A DNA stretch of 42,136 bases from Saprospiraceae bacterium. Lineage in GTDB: Bacteria > Bacteroidota > Bacteroidia > Chitinophagales > Saprospiraceae. The stretch is from positions 13,634 to 55,769 of the forward strand of contig JAJTEZ010000013.1 of the NCBI GenBank assembly GCA_021298335.1. The letters are read 5' to 3'. Under the pieces are notes generated by a model. That model ran no database searches. It saw only the letters and a program-made list of their open reading frames with translations, and had not been told where the DNA came from. Below are positions 37,974 to 42,136 of this stretch, in pieces (the first letter of the stretch is position 1; each line of letters begins with the position of its first letter). The position numbers and the translations under genes were made by a program.

Positions 37974-39121
37974 CCAGAACAGATATCCTGCACATTTTTC
38001 AAAAGGAATTTGGTCCTTCTGAATTCCTCGTTTTTGCCCCGGGCAGAGCCAATATCATCGGTGAACACACAGATTATAATGACGGATACGTGCTTCCCTT
38101 TGCAATAGGCCAGGGTGTTTGGTTTGTAGCCAGAAAAACTGCTGAGCCCAGACTCGATATCATTGCTTCAAATACCGGAGAGCGGGCAGTCATGGAACTT
38201 AACGGAGAAAGCATGACTGATTTTGGTTGGCAAAAGTTTTTCAGACAGGTGCTCGTCGCCTGCCAACAACTTCCCGTACCAGGCTTGCAGCTTGTCTTTG
38301 GAGGCGACCTGCCCATTGGCGCTGGCATTTCGTCATCATCGGCGATTACCTGTGGTTTGATCGAAACGCTCAACCTGGCAGCCGGCTGGCAACTGAACTC
38401 TGGCGAAATGGTATCTACTGCCGTCATCGCCGAGACAGGCTATGGAGTGCGCGGAGGCATCATGGACCAGTATACCATCTTTAATGCAAAACAAAACCAG
38501 GCGATTCTCCTTGACTGCAGGTCAAATACACACGATTTTGTCCCTCTTGAACTGGGAGGGCACCAATTCCTGTTGATAAACACCAATGTAAAGCACAACC
38601 TGATCCATACGGATTACAACAACCGCAGAGCCGAGTGTGAGAGGGCACTTACCTCCATTAAATCTTTATACCCCAATGTGGTAAGCCTTCGGGAATTGGA
38701 TCAGAATATGCTTCCACAAATAAAGGATTTGCTTGATAAAACACTCTACAACAGGGTTGCTTTTGTGATAGAAGAAAACCAGCGCGTACTCCAGGCAGTT
38801 GAAGCACTGACATCCCAGAATTTTGACCTGCTGGGTCAACTGCTTAACCAGTCCCACAAAGGGCTTTCAGATCTTTACAATGTCAGCTGCCAGGAACTGG
38901 ACTGGCTGGCAGAACTGGCTGAAAACCACCCCGGATTTTTAGGAGGTCGCATGATGGGAGGTGGATTTGGAGGGTGTACAATTAATATACTGCACCAGCC
39001 GCTTTCTCAGGAAGAAACAGAACTGATCACCCGGGATTACATCCGCGAATTCGGTTTTGCGCCAACGTTTATTCCCATCGTTCCGGAAAATGGTATCATA
39101 GCCCGTTTGACGGAAGACTAA
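37970..39121 (+). CDS. galK: Galactokinase
   Basis: Phosphorylates galactose in the Leloir pathway. 383 residues, full length. GHMP kinase motifs: the galactokinase signature GRANIIGEHTDYNDGYVLP near the N-terminus, the phosphate-binding loop PIGAGISSSSA, and GGRMMGGGFGGCTI near the C-terminus. Translationally coupled to the ABC exporter by an ATGA overlap. galT, galE and galM are not in the window. Confidence 0.94.
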   Translation: MTRTDILHIFQKEFGPSEFLVFAPGRANIIGEHTDYNDGYVLPFAIGQGVWFVARKTAEPRLDIIASNTGERAVMELNGESMTDFGWQKFFRQVLVACQQLPVPGLQLVFGGDLPIGAGISSSSAITCGLIETLNLAAGWQLNSGEMVSTAVIAETGYGVRGGIMDQYTIFNAKQNQAILLDCRSNTHDFVPLELGGHQFLLINTNVKHNLIHTDYNNRRAECERALTSIKSLYPNVVSLRELDQNMLPQIKDLLDKTLYNRVAFVIEENQRVLQAVEALTSQNFDLLGQLLNQSHKGLSDLYNVSCQELDWLAELAENHPGFLGGRMMGGGFGGCTINILHQPLSQEETELITRDYIREFGFAPTFIPIVPENGIIARLTED

Positions 39122-39250
39122 TGTCTTGTCCGAAAGATATGTAAAAAGTTTGTGGATTTTTTCAGGTTTAATCGTTATAAAGCATGGAATTTTTCTCACA
39201 CGTTGGTGAACAATCTTTCAGAATCATTGTCAAATTAAAAAAAACACCTG

Positions 39251-40507
39251 ATGAAGATCCCGTACCATCAAATTTTTTACCTGGTTTTACTTGCTGCATC
39301 TACCCTTTCTTGTACACCTGAAGAAGATCCGGCAAGTGTTCCACCCACACTTACCCTGACCAGTGATTTCTTCCCGGATGTAAACGCAATGACAGTTTCA
39401 GCCGGTAGTCAGGTGATTGTGAAGGTATTTGGCAAGGCTGGCAGTGATGGATTTTCAAGTCTGAGTATTGCAGATGGTGAAACCCTGATTTCTACCAATG
39501 AACTGACCATCAATGGTCAGGTGATTACGTCAAATCCCATCAATCTGAATACATCCGAGCCATTTGAAATGACTGTTCAGTGGACCTCCATAAAAATTGC
39601 AGGGAAACGTACCTACAACATTACACTGACTGACACCAAAGGGCTGAGTGTAACCAAATCGTGCACCGTGACCACATTAATCACGGCCCCAAACATCATC
39701 GAACCTCAGTCCGATATCAGCCTGACACGCAGTCCCGGGACTGTGGTGGGTACGGTATTTAAAGTGCTGACGGGAACATCAGATCTGGCTTCAATCACTT
39801 TTTTACTGAATGGCCAGGCACCGGCGAATCTCAGTAATCTGTTTGTGGGACAGACTCAAAGTCCGGTGACGCAGAACATTATCAGCTTGACCGGAAACGA
39901 TGCGAAAGGTTTCAATAAGGAAATTTATATCAAAACACCGGTAGTCTCCGGTACATATATTTATACGGTTTTGTTTCGGGGTGTCAATGGACTGGAAGCC
40001 AGTCGAAAGATTCAAATTACCGTTGGGACGCCAGTGGTAAGTCTCACTGGCATTCTTGCCAATGCGGCCGGTGGAAGCACGGTCGGTGGACTGGACCTGG
40101 ACAGCGGAGCAAGTACCAGCATTTCAGCCACCAATCCTACATCTGCTACTGCCGAAATCAGAGACGAAGGCCAGGTGAATCCACCCTCCGACAAGACCTG
40201 GCGCCAGCAGATTTCTGGTATGAATGGAGCAGAAATAAAATACCTCATTCCCGGCAACAATGGTCTAACACCAGGATTTACGATCGAGGGCGTCCTGTAT
40301 AAGGAAGAAATTTCAGTATTGTGGGATCGGGGAATTTCTTTTACAGAAAAAAGCGGAGACGGTGTGAGACTAATATCAGCACAAGCAAAAACAGGAGACC
40401 TGTTTATTGTAAAATCCGGTTCAAAATATTATTTGGCAAAAGTTACGGAAATTAAAGCCACTGCCAGCGACGATAAAGACCAGATGATCTTTGCTGTAAA
40501 ATGGTGA
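39251..40507 (+). CDS. Lipoprotein with tandem Ig-like domains, function unknown
   Basis: A 418-residue protein with a lipoprotein signal peptide and lipobox (AASTLSC, Cys near residue 21). Two Ig-like beta-rich repeats follow (~32-140 and ~150-260), each ending in a YNITLTDTKG- or YTVLFRGVNG-type strand and a T/V-rich linker. A distinct C-terminal domain (~265-418) begins LDLDSGASTS and ends with strands such as LFIVKSGSKYYLAKVTEI. Probably surface- or periplasm-exposed. No catalytic motif is apparent and I do not recognise the family. Confidence 0.8.
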   Translation: MKIPYHQIFYLVLLAASTLSCTPEEDPASVPPTLTLTSDFFPDVNAMTVSAGSQVIVKVFGKAGSDGFSSLSIADGETLISTNELTINGQVITSNPINLNTSEPFEMTVQWTSIKIAGKRTYNITLTDTKGLSVTKSCTVTTLITAPNIIEPQSDISLTRSPGTVVGTVFKVLTGTSDLASITFLLNGQAPANLSNLFVGQTQSPVTQNIISLTGNDAKGFNKEIYIKTPVVSGTYIYTVLFRGVNGLEASRKIQITVGTPVVSLTGILANAAGGSTVGGLDLDSGASTSISATNPTSATAEIRDEGQVNPPSDKTWRQQISGMNGAEIKYLIPGNNGLTPGFTIEGVLYKEEISVLWDRGISFTEKSGDGVRLISAQAKTGDLFIVKSGSKYYLAKVTEIKATASDDKDQMIFAVKW

Positions 40508-40557
40508 AAATGAAATCACTCCAGTGCTTTTCGGAGGGACTTACCTTTCAACTTACC

Positions 40558-40713
40558 TTACATCCAGCGCATTGACTTTACAAAATACGTGCAAAACGGA
40601 GGAAGCATCACCCAAAACCATTCAGGCTTATAAACCAGGAATAAACCGATGCCAATTAGAGACAACAGTGTATAAATCCAATAGATTCGAACAGATTCGG
40701 AAGCAGTTGACAT
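40558..40713 (-). CDS. Small two-span membrane protein (absent from ORF track)
   Basis: A 51-codon ORF on the minus strand inside a region the track shows only as an antisense shadow. It starts MSTASESVRIYW and has two hydrophobic segments (about 11-28, ending GIGLFLVY, and about 31-46, FWVMLPPFCTYFV), then a basic tip (KSMRWM). A full promoter lies ~38 nt upstream. Composition and promoter both support a real gene; function unknown. Confidence 0.72.
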   Translation of the reverse strand: MSTASESVRIYWIYTLLSLIGIGLFLVYKPEWFWVMLPPFCTYFVKSMRWM

Positions 40714-40723
40714 AATGATGATG

Positions 40724-40731
40724 TATTTTTG
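40724..40731 (+). promoter_or_regulatory. Possible -7 element for mevalonate kinase
   Basis: TATTTTTG fits TAnnTTTG and would give a ~64-nt leader before the ATG at 40802. It lies within 20 nt of the oppositely directed -7 box at 40751-40758, so the two promoters would compete or overlap. Confidence 0.4.
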
Positions 40732-40750
40732 TTGCTGTTTAAGAACGAGG

Positions 40751-40782
40751 CAAAGGTAGAGTTTTCAAGAGAATATCACAAG
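40751..40782 (-). promoter_or_regulatory. Bacteroidota promoter for the small membrane protein
   Basis: On the minus strand CTTG (40782-40779), 20 nt, then TACCTTTG (40758-40751), matching TTG-N20-TAnnTTTG. Predicted leader of about 30 nt to the ATG at 40713. Confidence 0.65.
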
Positions 40783-40801
40783 ATTCAAGGACAGATTATC
40801 C

Positions 40802-41686
40802 ATGGACGACAGACAATTTTATGCAAAAATCCTTTTATTCGGGGAATATACTGTCCTGCTGGGATCTGATGCACTAGCTATACCCCTACATCATTTTTCC
40901 GGCAACTTCGCCTTTGGAAATACAGAAAAAGCTTATCCTGACGGTGTGCTTAAATTGTTCAGACATGTGGCTGCAAACCCTGAGTTGAATAGCTTTTTTT
41001 TGCTGGACCAATGGCAGCAAGACCTTGATGATGGCATGTACTTTCCATCCAGTATACCCCAGGGCTATGGATTGGGGAGCAGTGGGGCTCTTGTGGCCGC
41101 TGCATACGGGAAATATGCCATCAGCCATACGGATGATGTTCTCGCGTTGAAAACAATACTGTCATCCATGGAAAACGCATTTCACGGTGCCAGTTCGGGA
41201 CTGGATCCTTTGGTGTCATACCTCGACAAGCCCCTGTTGTTTCAGCACAACGGGCCGATCTTGCCGATACTTCAACCTATGGACGAACTGGATAAGTTTT
41301 GGTTGTTGGATACCGGCATTGCCAGATCCACGTCTGAATATGTTCGCCTGTTTCAATCAAAAATTGACCGTGATTCAACATTTTCAGAGCAGGTCGATGC
41401 CTTAAAACACAAAAATCAGGAGGCCATATCCATGCTGGTGCATCAGAAAGCCGAATCTGTCGGCGACCTCTTTTTTCAGATGAGTGAGTTGCAATTCTCC
41501 GTGTTTCAAGAGTTTATACCTGCCGAACTTTTGCCAATATGGGAAAATGGACTTGAAAGCCGTGATTACTGCCTTAAATTGTGTGGCGCAGGAGGAGGCG
41601 GCATGATGTTGGTTTATGTTCCCGATGATGAAAGTCTGCGTCCCCTACAAAAAAAGTTTAGTATGCACGCAATAAAACGTCAATAA
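40802..41686 (+). CDS. Mevalonate kinase-like GHMP kinase
   Basis: A 294-residue GHMP kinase matching the Bacteroidota mevalonate kinase type: N-terminal YAKILLFGEYTVL, the phosphate loop SIPQGYGLGSSGALVAA (about 84-100), SSMENAFHGASSGLDPLVSY, and the C-terminal YCLKLCGAGGGGMML. Phosphorylates mevalonate, downstream of the HMG-CoA reductase at 14.5 kb. Slightly shorter than homologues I recall (~310 aa), with a compact loop after AAYGKYA. Phosphomevalonate kinase and diphosphomevalonate decarboxylase are not in the window. Confidence 0.87.
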   Translation: MDDRQFYAKILLFGEYTVLLGSDALAIPLHHFSGNFAFGNTEKAYPDGVLKLFRHVAANPELNSFFLLDQWQQDLDDGMYFPSSIPQGYGLGSSGALVAAAYGKYAISHTDDVLALKTILSSMENAFHGASSGLDPLVSYLDKPLLFQHNGPILPILQPMDELDKFWLLDTGIARSTSEYVRLFQSKIDRDSTFSEQVDALKHKNQEAISMLVHQKAESVGDLFFQMSELQFSVFQEFIPAELLPIWENGLESRDYCLKLCGAGGGGMMLVYVPDDESLRPLQKKFSMHAIKRQ

Positions 41687-41889
41687 ACAAAAAAACGAGT
41701 GAATTGTTTAAAAATTCATGTAAAAAATATAACATGAACGTATTTTCAACACCTGTGTACGATGTTTGTTTTTACAGTTTCGAATTCTCTGCGACACATA
41801 AGGATTCAGTCGTAGCATCCAACGTGTGGGCTACTGACAGGTAGGGGAAATAGGTTCAGAATCAGTTACTTTCAAAATCAGTTAATACA

Positions 41890-42136
41890 TTGCTTCATCA
41901 ACTTCGTCATACAGAGATTCTCGCCCTCCTTCAGGAGGCGGCAGGTTCAATCATGCAATTTTACCACCGCGGACAAACAGGTATGACACTCAAGGCCGAT
42001 CGGAGTCCTGTCACTGAAGCCGACCTGGCATCTCATGAAGTCATCACCAGAGGACTGGCAAGCCTGCATCCTGAAATACCTGTGTTGTCAGAAGAGTCAA
42101 GCCATGAAGATTATGCAATTCGCAGCAAACACCCAT
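41890..42136 (+). CDS. cysQ: 3'(2'),5'-bisphosphate nucleotidase CysQ (3'-truncated by window edge)
   Basis: Recycles PAP to AMP after sulfate assimilation; inositol-monophosphatase fold. Only the first ~80 residues are present. Family segments: LLQEAAGSIMQFYH, LKADRSPVTEADLASHEVI and IPVLSEESS, which include the early metal-binding acidic residues. No ATG lies upstream of the conserved start, so translation probably begins at TTG 41890; an ATG at 41954 would remove the first helix. The ~200 bp before it hold only a small inverted repeat (TTCATGT/ACATGAA) and no clear promoter. Confidence 0.85.
   Translation, partial: MLHQLRHTEILALLQEAAGSIMQFYHRGQTGMTLKADRSPVTEADLASHEVITRGLASLHPEIPVLSEESSHEDYAIRSKHP

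Noticed and set aside
41700-41760. Inverted repeat TTCATGT/ACATGAA as a terminator or operator
   Set aside because: Only 7 bp with a 10-nt AT-rich loop in AT-rich DNA; too weak to support a feature.

Overview
This window is a stretch of Bacteroidota chromosome, most likely from a Saprospiria/Chitinophagia-like lineage. The evidence is: the end of the ribosomal supercluster (map-infA-rpmJ-rpsM-rpsK-rpsD-rpoA-rplQ) followed by carA and eno; a zinc-ligand-poor L36; an L17 with a long acidic tail; several promoters of the Bacteroidota type (TAnnTTTG at -7, sometimes with TTG/TTTG about 20 nt upstream); a fabH-efp-accB-accC block; and a mevalonate-type isoprenoid pathway. The taxonomic call below phylum level is inference. 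I saw no tRNA, rRNA, CRISPR array, insertion sequence or prophage; most of the window is dense housekeeping DNA.

Layout. 1-4.2 kb: translation/transcription operon on the + strand, closed by a strong hairpin terminator. 4.3-11.9 kb (+): carA, eno, a DivIC/FtsB-like protein, sucD, nadC plus a coupled unknown gene, and RNase R. 11.9-18.3 kb (-): asnS, then type 2 IPP isomerase and class II HMG-CoA reductase, two tandem paralogous outer-membrane-barrel-like proteins, and a di-haem cytochrome c peroxidase lipoprotein. 18.6-24.3 kb: a DoxX-like protein (+), a DUF554-scpA-prfA group (-), lpxK (+) and a Na/Pi cotransporter (+). 24.2-26.6 kb (-): an MBOAT/SGNH O-acylation pair. 26.7-32.3 kb (-): thioredoxin-SPOR, hutI, panD, a flippase-like membrane protein, rfaE2, a broken nif3 and a coiled-coil zinc-ribbon protein, ending in a 17-bp-stem terminator. 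32.6-39.1 kb (+): fabH, a fused efp-accB gene, accC, an MsbA-like ABC exporter and galK. 39.2-42.1 kb: an Ig-like lipoprotein, a small membrane protein missed by the ORF track (-), mevalonate kinase and the start of cysQ.

The most striking signal is a series of lesions in otherwise conserved genes. EF-P is fused in frame to AccB, with the last strand of EF-P missing. nif3 has lost two segments and its reading frame. RF1 (prfA) lacks about 57 N-terminal residues, and a well-formed promoter sits where they should be. LpxK stops about 40 residues early. The MBOAT gene is shifted out of frame just before its conserved FQF C-terminus, which can still be read in the next frame. Either this lineage is undergoing small-deletion erosion, or the assembly has lost short segments; raw reads would decide. 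The EF-P-BCCP protein is the best candidate for something new.

Functional links: HMG-CoA reductase, IPP isomerase 2 and mevalonate kinase supply isoprenoids; FabH, AccB and AccC start fatty-acid synthesis; LpxK and the MsbA-like exporter belong to envelope lipid assembly. RfaE2 may belong to LPS-core heptose synthesis, and MBOAT/SGNH probably to acylation of a surface glycan.
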